Positions 1-10,729 of a stretch of 64,000 bases of DNA are shown here, piece after piece. The stretch spans positions 481,248 to 545,247 of the forward strand of contig KL647330.1 of NCBI GenBank assembly GCA_000727475.1. The letters run 5' to 3'. Positions within the stretch are counted from its first letter, which is position 1; every line of letters begins with the position of its first letter. Made by a program: the position numbers and the translations under genes. This stretch comes from Sarcocystis neurona. Taxonomy: Eukaryota > Apicomplexa > Conoidasida > Eucoccidiorida > Sarcocystidae. The notes beneath the pieces were generated by a model that was given only the letters and a program-made list of their open reading frames with translations, was not told where the DNA came from and searched no databases.

Positions 1-1361
1 GAGCTGTACAAATGTTTTATGTGTTCGTCTGTTCGGGAGGAAAGTGAAACATTGCTTCTGCTGGGAATGAACAACTTAAAAGTGCCAAAGCGACTCTGCC
101 CGCTCCAGCAGAAGTCCAAAGTGATCTTTGTTTTCCAGTTGTCGTGTAGGTGTCCACAGAGACAGACAGAGAGACAGAGACTGGTGCACAGATACCTGTA
201 GATACACGTGTCTATACGTGTTGCTGTTAAATGCAAATAATGTAAGAGATGACTAATTTTGATGTGAAACATTCATTACGTATCTGTATATATATATATA
301 TAGATACATATATATAGGTGCGACGCTGCTTATCAGTTCAGTAGCAAGTCAAGCCTGGAGAATTGCATTTTTATCACTTGCTCGTAACGTCCTGGAATAC
401 TGTGATTGAAGCACGCAGATCTGTGCTCAGTGGACTTAATACAACGGGACGGACTGCGGACAAATGTAATCCCTTAATTTTTTTTTGTCTCCATGTAATA
501 TTGTCGGGAGTTTTACTGGGTGAGACCGAGTACATGCAAAGGCTCATAATTATTTTAGCATGTTGGTCATCCAACGGTGCGAGCATCAGGATTCGTTTTC
601 TGTGGGGAAGTCAGTGCTACCGAGCGGTATTTTTTACCCGTACCTGTGAATTCTTCCGTCGGAATACTCGGGGGAGTCTAGTCTGTCGTACCTAGCGGAG
701 AGTTCAGAAACTCACTATCGCGAAGGCAGTATAGCCTTGAAACCTGAGCGAGCCCACAGGCAATACTGTTTTCCTTTCTGCTCGCCGTTATCCGTGTACT
801 AGAAACTGTTGTTTTTCTTTATGGAGGCGTGTTGCTGCGCAAGGACCGTGGAGTTTAATGAATCCGCTCGTGCGCATCTGACATTTGCTGACAAGGCATT
901 TGCATGTCGTACACGACTCTCGGTCTCTTGAGCTATTTATATTGATTTTTTAGATTACGAACCTGGAATTAAGCACGCACGTGTCACCATTACATGCGAA
1001 ATTTTGTGACGTGGAAAACCAGCACATGTCCGTGTGTGAGGGGAGGCATACCGACTTTCCTGTGTATTGAAACGACAAGCGAGAGAATACCGATAAGGTC
1101 TATCCGCGGCACGAAATAAGGAATTTCTCAGTGCGTAAATCGCTCATCCACGTGGACTGATTCGTATGGGCATGAAAGAAACAGTAATGTACTGCGTCAC
1201 GGGAGCACAGCGTATCAGGTATCCGTACCAGCGTTACGTGCACCGTACAGCAGCGCTCGATTAGGCTGTCCTTGTAGCGTACGCATGTCGTATCAAACAA
1301 AAGAGGGTCTGCACGATTTTGCAATGAAGACACGATTAGAATGTGGACGTAGAACGGTCAG
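1..1361. other. no resolved gene; possible upstream exons
   Basis: No complete gene is resolved here. Two short + strand stretches look like exons: one opens after the AG at about 598 (reading FVFCGEVSATERYF, then PVPVNSS), and one after the AG at 1219 (reading VSVPALRAPYSS) that ends at a GTACGC donor. They may belong to the gene whose 3' end follows at 1362-2416, but I could not join them in phase. A short (TA)n run lies near 285-315. Confidence 0.3.
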
Positions 1362-2416
1362 CAGGCTTCTTCGTCTATGAAGAATTCCACAAGCTCTCCT
1401 ACTGCTTCGAAGAAGTACGTTCGGGAGCGGGATTCAACTTGGCTTTGGTCATGAAGCGGGAGTGCCTATCTGGTGAACAGTCAATGAGAACCCCCAAGTT
1501 ATTTGATACCGTAGCGAGACTTCCGTTGCGGTAGAGTAGGTGATGGATTAGTGTGCAGGCAGGGGTACGCATCAGCTGGGAAAGGGGTATCTTTACACAG
1601 GAAAACGCGTGTTCTCCTGTACTGTTGTACGCAGAAACAAATTGATGCCTTGCAGTCATAAAAGGTTTTCCTCGCGCGTAGCTGCCTTAGGGTGTCTCAC
1701 AGAATGCACACGCTCCCTCAGTAAGCGGTATTTGAACAAAGCTGCGTGAGTAAACCGTATACGTATACATAGACATACTTGGGATTCTACAGAGTTAGCG
1801 GGCTATGGCTGGCAGTGCACTCACTGAGCCCCTCAGTAGTGCCGCAGGTAGAGCTTCCACAGCCTGCGCAGCCGCGGGCTAATGCTCCGCGCATCTTGAG
1901 GCTTCCGACACGAGCGCTTGAAGACTTACGACCAAAAACACAATGGCAGAGATTCAAAAAGTGTAGTGGACACGAATGGCCACTACGTTTGTATTCTGCT
2001 TTCCATGGTCGTAGGACTAACCGTCGTAAGTTCTTCCGTAAGAACCACTGGCAGTAATCTCATCTACAATGTGTGTGGTTAGTACTGCTGAATAGTGAGG
2101 AGGTAGAACGAGATGGTATGAGCAATAGTAGCGCTGTAAGTATATAATGGAAGTAGCACGAACAACCGTGGTGGCGTACGAGGAGAATTACTTGTCAGAC
2201 TAAGCAAGTGTTGCTGTTCTTGCAGATCAGACGCTGAATGCTGGCACTCTCGAAACTCCTGTGGACTGCAGCTTTATTTACAAGAATAGTCCGTCGGCTA
2301 TATCGCGAGGACGTCATATGCAGCTGGTGGTCGCGCTGTCTCTTCCGCAGAAATTGACGTTTACCATGGAGACGAGGGAGCAATGGCAGGTCGAGACCAA
2401 ACGTGGGGCTAGTTAG
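1362..2416 (+). CDS. 3' part of an unrecognised spliced gene
   Basis: Three + strand exons fit together in phase: 1362-1414 (17 codons, GFFVYEEFHKLSYCFEE, then a GTACGT donor), 1848-2025 (59 codons, beginning VELPQPAQPRANAPR, ending at a strong GTAAGTTC donor) and 2226-2416 (beginning QTLNAGTLETPVDC, ending with a TAG stop). The last exon has the composition of a real protein, with a probable beta strand at MQLVVALSLPQKLTFTM. I do not recognise the family. Upstream exons must lie before 1362 or outside the window, so this is a partial gene. The splice phases (0 then 1) agree, which is the main support; the first junction is the weakest. Confidence 0.5.
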
Positions 2417-4425
2417 CAAGGGGAGAAGACGAGCTCTAAAGAAGTGATGAAGTAAACAAGTGATAACGCCAGCTAAGAACAAGTATGCTAAATCCTACTG
2501 GGCGAATCAGACGTGCAGCTTGCTGCGAGAAATTACCTGAATGTTCGGCGACTCGAAACACTAGTTATCATAAACTTCCTTCTCTCTTCTACTTCGGTGT
2601 AGCAAACAGGGGGCGGTGGAAAAACGGTAGATGTGATTCGGGTGACTCGCCACGACGCGTCATCAAACGCGACAGTAAACGTACGCCACCAAAAGAATAG
2701 ATCTCTTCTGTTCGCACAGAAGGGGCCAGTCAGTCAATAGGGCGTCGTAGAGAAACTAACAGGATTTGTCCGCCTGTATACGTACACGTGTACACACATT
2801 GTGACAACGCGTCCAGTAGTCTCAGGATAAGACAAACAATGGGTGAACTGACGGCCCAACTCCCTATGGTGAGGAATTCAAAAAACGCTTCCTTGCTCAG
2901 TCACGCAGTGCTGCCCACAATGGCGGCCCAGTGCGTCGATGTGTGGATATAGTGTACCATCTGTGAAAGACGCAGGATCAAATCCACGTGTGTACGTACG
3001 CAAGTGTATATCTCTACAAACACGACCATATATGTATGTATCTATTATGGTTGCACTTTTAGGTGTCTGCGTACGAACACAGCCGTGGGCACAGTAGAGG
3101 AAAACACTATGCAACGATACTACTACCTGTAAGCATGTCACGCATACATATACATATGTATATATACAGATATATGCATAAATGGGGTCACTGAACACCC
3201 ATTAACCAGGAAGGCTAAGACGAACACCGGCACTCTTGTCACAGGTGAGAGGCGTCACTCGCCTCTTCATGCTGCTCGGCTGCTGCCGGTGCTGTCCTCC
3301 TTGTTTGTGACTATCCTCCCTCCGACAATCGGCAGCGGCACATCTGTTACTTCTCTTCTCTCTGTGCATCTTGTTACCCGGACTTTTCGAGACGTCTTTC
3401 GCATTATCAACCATATCTTGCATGTACATATCGACTACGTGTGTATATTCACACACAGACATACACGCGCAGACGCACAGACCCCAGAGGCAGACGTCCA
3501 AGTAGCGCGTGTATGTATATATGCACGGACACATAAGATACATCGTACACGCTCCTGGCTCCGACACCACTTCTGCATGTTTTTTCACACAGCGAATACG
3601 CACGGCTCATGTTCAGACACCCGTCATACCCAGAGGTTCACACACATACGAAAACGAGATCGCGAGCAGCTGCTCGCTGCTTGAATCTGTCCCTCTGCGT
3701 GTCTATTTCTCCCATTCTTAATCTCTGTAAATGTCCACTCGTTCACACACATGCACACAAAGGCACTCACAAGTCCAGGCATAGCCCCTCCTACACTGTC
3801 TCCGTGTCTCTGCCCGATGCCTCTTTTCCAACACCATCTCTCCGACACTCCTGCGGAGTTAACTGCGGCTCTTCTTCCTGCTCTTGCGATGGGTGGTGCG
3901 TGTACTTCTTCCACAGCGTCTGCACCTCATGCTTCAGCTCCCTCCCCCTCCCGTTCCTCCTTCCCTCCTCGTCCTTTTTGCTCTCTTCTTATTCGTCTTA
4001 TCCTCATTTTCCGCCTATAACTGAAGCTGCTGCCAAACACACCGAGAAAATCGCTGCGTCCAGGCTTTCGCTTTCGTTCTGTGTAGGTCGAAAAGATATA
4101 CTGCCCCTAATACAACTGTCACCTCCAGGCGCTTCGCATCCCTGCGATCGCGTCTCCTTGCTTTGTGAATCTGTCCCTGCGGTGTACAGACACCGAAAGT
4201 GCTCAGGCATGCTCACGCTGCAGAAACGTACCCGAGGGGTCGCTGAACCCGTCGGCACGGCCCACAAATCTTGACTTCTTCGCTACAGCAACAAGAAATG
4301 TTGTTAAGAGCTGCACTTCCGCAGTGTCTTTTCAACCGAGAGAGGAAAATGAATAACGAGATTGTGGCGCATCCCCATACTTTCTCCCCTTTGGACGAAA
4401 GAGTTTAACGTTTGTGCGGATCCTG
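2417..4425. other. intergenic region between convergent genes
   Basis: This spacer lies between a + gene ending at 2416 and the - strand NatD gene ending at 4426. It holds CA/TG-rich and TATATG-rich simple sequence (about 3000-3190 and 3420-3540) and a CT-rich stretch (about 3690-4010). Several reading frames of 80-220 codons are open, but they overlap on both strands and follow the simple-sequence composition. I see no convincing exon. Confidence 0.5.
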
Positions 4426-7400
4426 TCAGAGCATTTTCTTCAAAATTTCATACTCACATTCTTCTTCACTCTCCTCTTCTTCCTGCAACGTCTGCAGCAG
4501 CCGTCGCGCGGCTCTGCCTGCCTCCCTGCTTGTTGCTGCTGCCGTTGCTGCCTGCTGCCGTCCAGACGGACGGTTGCTGCTCCCGCTACAGCCGGATAAG
4601 GAAGTGAAATTCGAAGGATCGCTTTCATCCGTCTCGAATTTGCAGAGGTGCTTGTAGAATCGCGCAGCTCCTTTATTGGCTTTTATTACTGTGCACATTA
4701 ATTTTTCTATTTTCACTGGCTGCTGCAAGGTTTCCTCTTGCTTACGCGCTTCCTTCACTACCCCACAACGCTGTTGCTTCTTCTCTCCCGGAGCCTGACG
4801 CTTCAGTTGCGGTCCCTGCTTCTGTTTCTGCTTCTGCTGCCCCTTTCGCTGCTCAACCGGCGGCTGCTCCCCTTCCTGCTGCTGTTGCTGGTCCCCTTCC
4901 TCGTGCTGCGGCTGCTGCAGCACCTGCTGCTTCTCCTGGTGCTCCTTTTGCATTTGTCGGTTAAAGCCGCGGCATGCTAATTCGAGCAGTAGCATCAAGC
5001 GGCGTCCGATAGATAGGCGCTGGTAGGCTCGCTGCAAAGGCAGCAGCAGCATGACAGCAGGAGGACGGAGCAGCCGCAGTAGCAGCAACAAACGGGTAAC
5101 AGAACCAGCAACACTCGTTGTCGCACAGCAGCAGCAGCTGCGGCAACAACAGCAGCACCACCAATATTACGAGCAAGAAAACAGACAGCAGCAGAACAAA
5201 TAGCAGGAGGAGCAGCAGCGGCAGAAACCCTACCACTTATGAAGTTAGGATAGCAACAACGTTAGCAGGACCAACAGCCACAGTTGTAACAGCCGCAGCA
5301 GCAGCAGCAGCCACAGCAGCAGCAACCGCAGCAGCAGCAACCGCAGCAGCAGCAGCCGCAGCCGCAGCAGCCGCAGCAGTCCGCGACAGCAACGGGAGCA
5401 GTATCCAAGCAGGGCGGCGAGGCAGCAAGATCAACGGCAACGGTGTTCTGCTTGCAGTGGCAACAGCGGTCAAAATCGTAGAGCAGCAACAGCAGGAGCG
5501 GCAACGGCAATACCAGCAGTACCGTAGGACGGGCAGCAACAGCAGCAGCGGCGACGCAGCAACAACAGCAGCGTCAGTCACAGCCGCAGCGGCCCACCAC
5601 GCCTTTTTCTTCTCTCTCTCTGTCTCTCTCTCTCTCTCTGCAGAGGTGCACCGGCAGACGCAGCCCATCCCAGCAGCACGGCTTCCGAACATTTCCTTGC
5701 TCTTCACAGTCATCTACTATACACTCAAGCAGGCGTCTATGCTCTCTCCACTTATGTATACATATGTGTGTACAGATTCGTCTACATTCGATACCTTGAA
5801 TCTCGATACCTTACCCCACACGTCATACGCCTGGGCAACTGCTTGTGTCCTACTTCCTCAAAACACTTCAGAAAACGTATGTGTGAACGTTAGACACACG
5901 TATGTACAGACATATATATATATATATATATGTATGTAGGTGGCTATATCTTATACATGCCCATATATACACATATATATGTATATATATACATGTGTGT
6001 GTATGTGTGGGCATACCTCAACCTGGAGTTCATAGACATAAGCAACAGCGTGACCTTCTTCCACTTCGAAGCGGAAGTGGAGAAATGCTGCGAGGCGCTC
6101 CGCAGGCACCTGCTCCAGGAAGTCGCTATCGTCAACTTCTGCAGAAACTGGGAACACGCACAACATCGCACAGCCCGAAGCAGCACAGTGCCCCACACAC
6201 ATATACAAATAAACATATATATATGCCGTAGCTATATATTATACCATACATGCATACATATGAATATATTTGTGATGTACATAACCAGAAAGTAGGGACA
6301 CGCACAAAGCTCCGCAGTACGACGCAACGGAGCACTACATATATATACAAATATATATATATATATATATGTATCGTAGTGATATATTAATCTGTACATA
6401 CATACACATATATTAGACATATATGTATATACACATATACATACATGTGTATTGTAGTCATATATTATTCCGTGTATATATATACACATCTATTCGCCTA
6501 ATATATACATACATACATATGTATTGTAGTAATATATTATTCTGTATATGTATACACATATATTAGACATATATACAAGGCGCAGTTATACGTTCTTGTG
6601 TACACACACATTTATATATATATGTATCGTAGGCAGATATTATTTTGTACATACACATATATAGGAGATATTCACATTTTATATGTGTGTGTATGTTTTA
6701 GGCAGGCAGGTGACGTGTGTGTGAGGCATCTGTCGAAGTGCTTCAATTCCAGGAAAACACTGCGTTTCTACGTCCGTGGTTTTGCAAGTCCGACTCAGCT
6801 ACCCACAGACATGTAGGCGCCCACGTATACAACTACCTACAAATATAAATATATATATATATATGGGGAGCGCGAGCAGCAGCAGCAGCAGGGAGAGGGG
6901 GACGAGGAGGAGAGCGCGAGGGACACAGCGAACAGAAGCGCGTTGGGGCGGAAGAGATGCGCGGAGGGGCAGATATTCCACGCGTGTGGCGCCTGGTGAG
7001 GCTTCTTCGAATACCCGGACACCGAAGCAAAAGTTTGGCTGCCCGCCTCGGCGTCCAACTCCTTGCGGATGTCTCCCAAACAGATACGTCTGTCAGCAAG
7101 TTTACCGACTGCAGCCCACACCCTGCGGCCCACACAAATCTACAGCTGCGACGCGTACACATCTACAGCTCCTACTTCTCTATACGTTCTTGTTACATCC
7201 ATATACATATATACATATATACGTATGCAAATATATATATGGAAAACAATGTATAGAGAGGTGCCTATGCACAGGGCCATGCAGGAAAAGGTGTATGCGT
7301 CAATGTATGTGCATAACGGTCTATCTATCTATATGTCTCTCCCCCTCTCTCTCATATATATTCGCATCTACACACTTACATACACATAAGTATACATATA

Positions 7401-9393
7401 ATACGTATTTACACAAATATATATATTTATATAACAAAGTGTATTGAGAGGTGCCTACGTAGAGGGCCACGCACGAGCGTGTGTGCACGTGTGTGTATAT
7501 AGATCAGTATGTATATGGATACGTATAGACGTGTAAGGAGTGAGGAAGGAAGAAGCGATCGCGTAGTAGGAATTTCTCGAGGATTCTTCTACAGGAGGCG
7601 ACGAGATATTTTCCACAGGAGCAGCAGCAGCAGCCGAGGCTTAACTTACTAGGAGGAGCAGCTCCCATCTTCGATTCTGCTGTGGCAGCATGCGTTTGGA
7701 CGGGTAGCTGTCTGCTCGCGAGGTCAGAGCAGCAGTCCTTCTCGTTCCTTGCCGCTGCTGCTGCTGCAGCTGAGAAATTGCCTGCGGCTCCCTGTCGTGC
7801 TCCGTCGCCTGCTGCTGCGAGGGACGGAGTCGCCGCCGCTTCTGCGAGTGCTGCAGCGTTTGCTGCTGCGCCTGCTGCAGCTGCTCCTCCTGCAGCAGGA
7901 AGACCCGCTGCTGTTGCCCCTGCTGTTTCTTGTTGATTTTTTGTTGATAGCGCTGCTGCTCCTGCTCCTGCCGCTCCTGTTGCATTTGCCTGGTGTCCAG
8001 CTGCTGTGGACTTCGCCGCCGAGAAGCTCTGCTGCTGCTGCTGTGGATCCGCGCCGCTGAAGACGAGCAGATAGCGTGCGTCTCTATGCTGCAGCTCCCT
8101 TCTCTTGCCTTCGTCGCTCCATCCTTTATTCAAGAAATTGACGCTGTCGTACATTTCCTGCATATTTCTCTTTGTTAAAGAAAGCAGCGCTGCTGCAAGG
8201 GCGCTCTTCCTGTCAGACAGCAAATGACTCGTGGCGACGCTGCTCTCGTACACGCAGAACTCACGCACCGCAGGGGCAGCAGCAGCAGCACCGCACTCAT
8301 GAGCACCAGCAGCAGCTGAGCCAGCACACCGTTCTGTGCCAGCAGCAGTAGCAGGGGACGGAGAACGAGCAGCAGCAGCAGCTGGGCAAAGAACAGACGA
8401 AGCGATGCCCTCCCCCGCGACAACAGCAGCGGGAGCAGCTACGCTGCCCGTGCCAGCAGCAGCTGCTGCTGTTGCATGCAAAACAACGGAAGAGGACGAA
8501 GCAGCAGCAGCACCAGCAGCACGAGAGTCTTCGACAACTGCGGCAGCAGCTGAGGCTGCCGTCTTCGGGGACCGTTGTCCACTTGTTATCTTCGTAGATG
8601 AGACAGACGTTGCTGCATCACCTGCTTCCTCAACATGCGGCTGCTTTGCTGCGGTGCTGCTGCTGCTGCTGTGTAACTGCAGCACCCGATTCCTGCATGC
8701 GTAATGCAAGAAGCTCCGAGTCGCCTTTGCCTTGCGGATGGTGCGCTCAGCAGCCAACAGCTGCGCTTTCTTTCCTGTTGCCTGCTGCTGGGAGGTGGCA
8801 GTCGCAGCAGGCCCACCAGAGCAGGCCCGGGCTGCAGAAACAGCAGCAACAGCAGGGTCAGGGACTGCAGCATCGGCTGTCCCAGCAGCAGGGAAGAGCG
8901 CCAGAGGTCCGGCAGCGGGAGGAGCAGTAGTAGCAGCAGCGTCCACAGGAGGGGCAGGAGAAGTCGAGGCTGAGGCACACGCAGTATTCAGGCTTTGACG
9001 AGGAGAAGAACGCCTTGAAGCGGGGGAAGCGGGGGGCAACGCAGCAGCAGCAGGGGTTGCAGCAAACAAAGACAAATACGCGTCTTGCGTAGACTGGCCG
9101 ATGTTTTTGCTCTTGGCGGTGTGGGCCGTCCTGCCGCTGCTGTTGCTGCCAACTGCGTTCTCACTGCTGCTGCCTTTGCTGCTTAACCCGCTGCTGCCGC
9201 TGGGCGGCCGTCTACCGCTGGGACAGCTGCCGCTACTGCTTTTGACTGAGTCTCTCTTGCTGCTGCCAGTGCTGCTGCTGTCGCTACCAAGCGGCCTCCT
9301 GCCGGCGCTGCTGCTACTGCGGCATTCTGCCGCCTCGCCAGCTGCGCGGCAGCTACTACCAGGATACAGAGCTGCAGCAACACTTGGCATCAT
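4426..9393 (-). CDS. NAA40: N-alpha-acetyltransferase 40 (NatD), histone H4/H2A type
   Basis: GNAT-fold enzyme. In the known family it moves acetyl from acetyl-CoA to the N-terminal serine of histones H4 and H2A. Three exons fit in phase: 9393-7650, 6138-6017 and 5031-4426, about 823 codons against roughly 240 in animals. Exon 1 carries the helical start (NMQEMYDSVNF, GWSDEGKRRELQHRDARYLL, residues about 410-445). Exon 2 carries the central strands (HFRFEVEEGHAVAYVYELQ). Exon 3 carries the acetyl-CoA loop (QRLSIGRRLM), then MCTVIKANKGAARFYKH and the terminal EYEILKKML. The excess length is low-complexity sequence: Ala/Ser-rich before and after the exon 1 core, a Gln/Glu/Lys insert in exon 3, and an acidic insert near the end. 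All inserts fall between conserved blocks. Donor GTAAGT at 7649 and acceptors CTGCAG/TTTGCAG are good. The ATG at 9393 is the first in frame; exons further upstream (see 10467-10729) cannot be excluded. Confidence 0.87.
4490..5600. repeat. CAG/CTG and CCG triplet-rich tract
   Basis: Interrupted (CAG)n/(CTG)n runs with CCG and CAA variants. The densest part is 5281-5390, in NatD intron 2. From 4490 to 5031 the tract is part of NatD exon 3 and encodes Gln, Leu and Ala on one strand or the other. The part in the intron shows that the repeats are not limited to coding DNA. Confidence 0.8.
5900..6665. repeat. AT-rich degenerate satellite around NatD exon 2
   Basis: (TA)n, (CATA)n and TATATG runs. 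From about 6360 a longer degenerate unit can be seen: the motif TGTATYGTAG followed by TATATTA recurs near 6370, 6450, 6520 and 6625, a spacing of roughly 70-100 bp. The 122-bp conserved NatD exon 2 (6017-6138) sits as an island in this sequence. Confidence 0.75.
7195..7500. repeat. imperfect 190-bp duplication with TATA runs
   Basis: The segment near 7250 (GAGAGGTGCCTA then AGGGCCA) recurs near 7446 with a few changes, each copy preceded by (TA)n and CACATA repeats. It lies in NatD intron 1 (6139-7649) and has no coding signal. Confidence 0.6.
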
Positions 9394-10466
9394 TGCAGAC
9401 TTTGTGAGCCAAGCAAAGAGAGAAGCGGGTCAAAAACAGAAGGGAAAGCGGAAGTGTTGATAACAGGCAGAGACCAGTGACACAGAGAAATAAAGACAGG
9501 AGGGAAACAGTTAGATCCGCTGGCAGGGGCACGCGAGACGTACGACTATATTACAAGAGGCCGAGTCGTCGGGTTTAAAGGGAACGCTGTAGGTATGGAA
9601 ATGAAAAGTTTTTCTGCATTTCGCCATACGTGAGTTTTTCTCGTCAAAAACTTCCTCTGCTCACGTGCGTGTGCACGTTCGAGGCAGCTTTATTAGCCAA
9701 ACAGATGCCCACACATTTGTAGCCGTACTCACATGTGTGTCTCCCTACGATTTTACAGACATATAGATGTATGGAAGCAGTTGTTGTACAAGACGTGTGC
9801 ATCTCTTCTCAAAAGAGGGCTGGGAAGGAACGGACGGGAGGAACCGCGTACAAATAGACACAAATTGTCCAAAAGGGTGAGAAAGGGACTATTCATGGTA
9901 AGGGAATATTGAAAGAAACTAAAACAAGACCTGGTGCTGCTGCAGAGTTGCAGAAGGCGACATCGCTGCGTACCCAATTTAGTAGAAGATTTTGCCGGCG
10001 CAGAAGAGAAGGGGGAATGTAGCCGCAGAGTGTGTGTGCACAGAAAAGACGTACAAAGAGAGAAAAAGACTACGGGAAACAAACAGGCGCAAGGACCGCG
10101 GACGACAAGTGGGAGCGCAGCAGCGCAGACTGGCACAGCAAGCCACAAGTGAAGAGAAGACGCAAACGCACTGAGAGAAGTGAAAATCAGGATGGAAGGT
10201 GCGACAATCTAAAGTAGGAGACAATCAGTAGTGAGAAGAAAAAACGTACACGTGACTTGCACATTCGTGCACCACCGTAAATACACACAAGTAGGTGTAT
10301 TGCCGAACAAACGCATGCACCACCCTACGGGTAAGTACGTAAGGGTCGTGTCGGAAGCAAATTCAAACACGAAAAGAGAAGTCAGTGTTTTAAAATAGGA
10401 AAACTGGCGAGAACTTGACGGAAGGTACACACATGACTGCACGTTGGGCGGTGTGCAAATACTCAC
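9394..10466. other. upstream region of NatD, no clear gene
   Basis: About 1 kb upstream of the NatD ATG. It contains no convincing exon. The promoter and 5' UTR of NatD probably lie here, unless the exons at 10467-10729 belong to the same transcript. No recognisable core promoter element can be named. Confidence 0.4.
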
Positions 10467-10729
10467 TGCCTTCGAGCAGCCACACGGGAGGCCGTGTGCG
10501 GTCCGCTGGTCAACCTGCGGGAAAAAACAAGAAAAAGACGAGCAACTTCGTTAACTGCTCGGCGCGCAAGAGAGGAGAGAATGTTGGAAAATCGCCTGGA
10601 TGCAGTCACAGAGAAGTAAACTGTGTATAACGCAAAATCAAGCGAATGTACTTGTGTACCGTATACCTTGTCCGCAAAGGCAGAGAGCGACGCGCAGCTG
10701 GCCGTTATCGGGCGCGTAGTGCTCGTTTT
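10467..10729 (-). CDS. two candidate exons, possibly 5' exons of NatD
   Basis: Two short - strand exons with good splice signals. Exon 10729-10667 (21 codons, KTSTTRPITASCASLSAFAD then K) follows a pyrimidine-rich acceptor ending GCCAG and ends at a GTATAC donor. Exon 10514-10467 (16 codons, VDQRTAHGLPCGCSKA) follows TTTTTTCCCGCAG-like sequence and ends at GTGAGT. Both are phase 0. They could be 5' exons of the NatD transcript, because an AG lies in frame just before the ATG at 9393, or they could be a separate gene. A second open frame in the first exon keeps confidence low. Confidence 0.35.
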
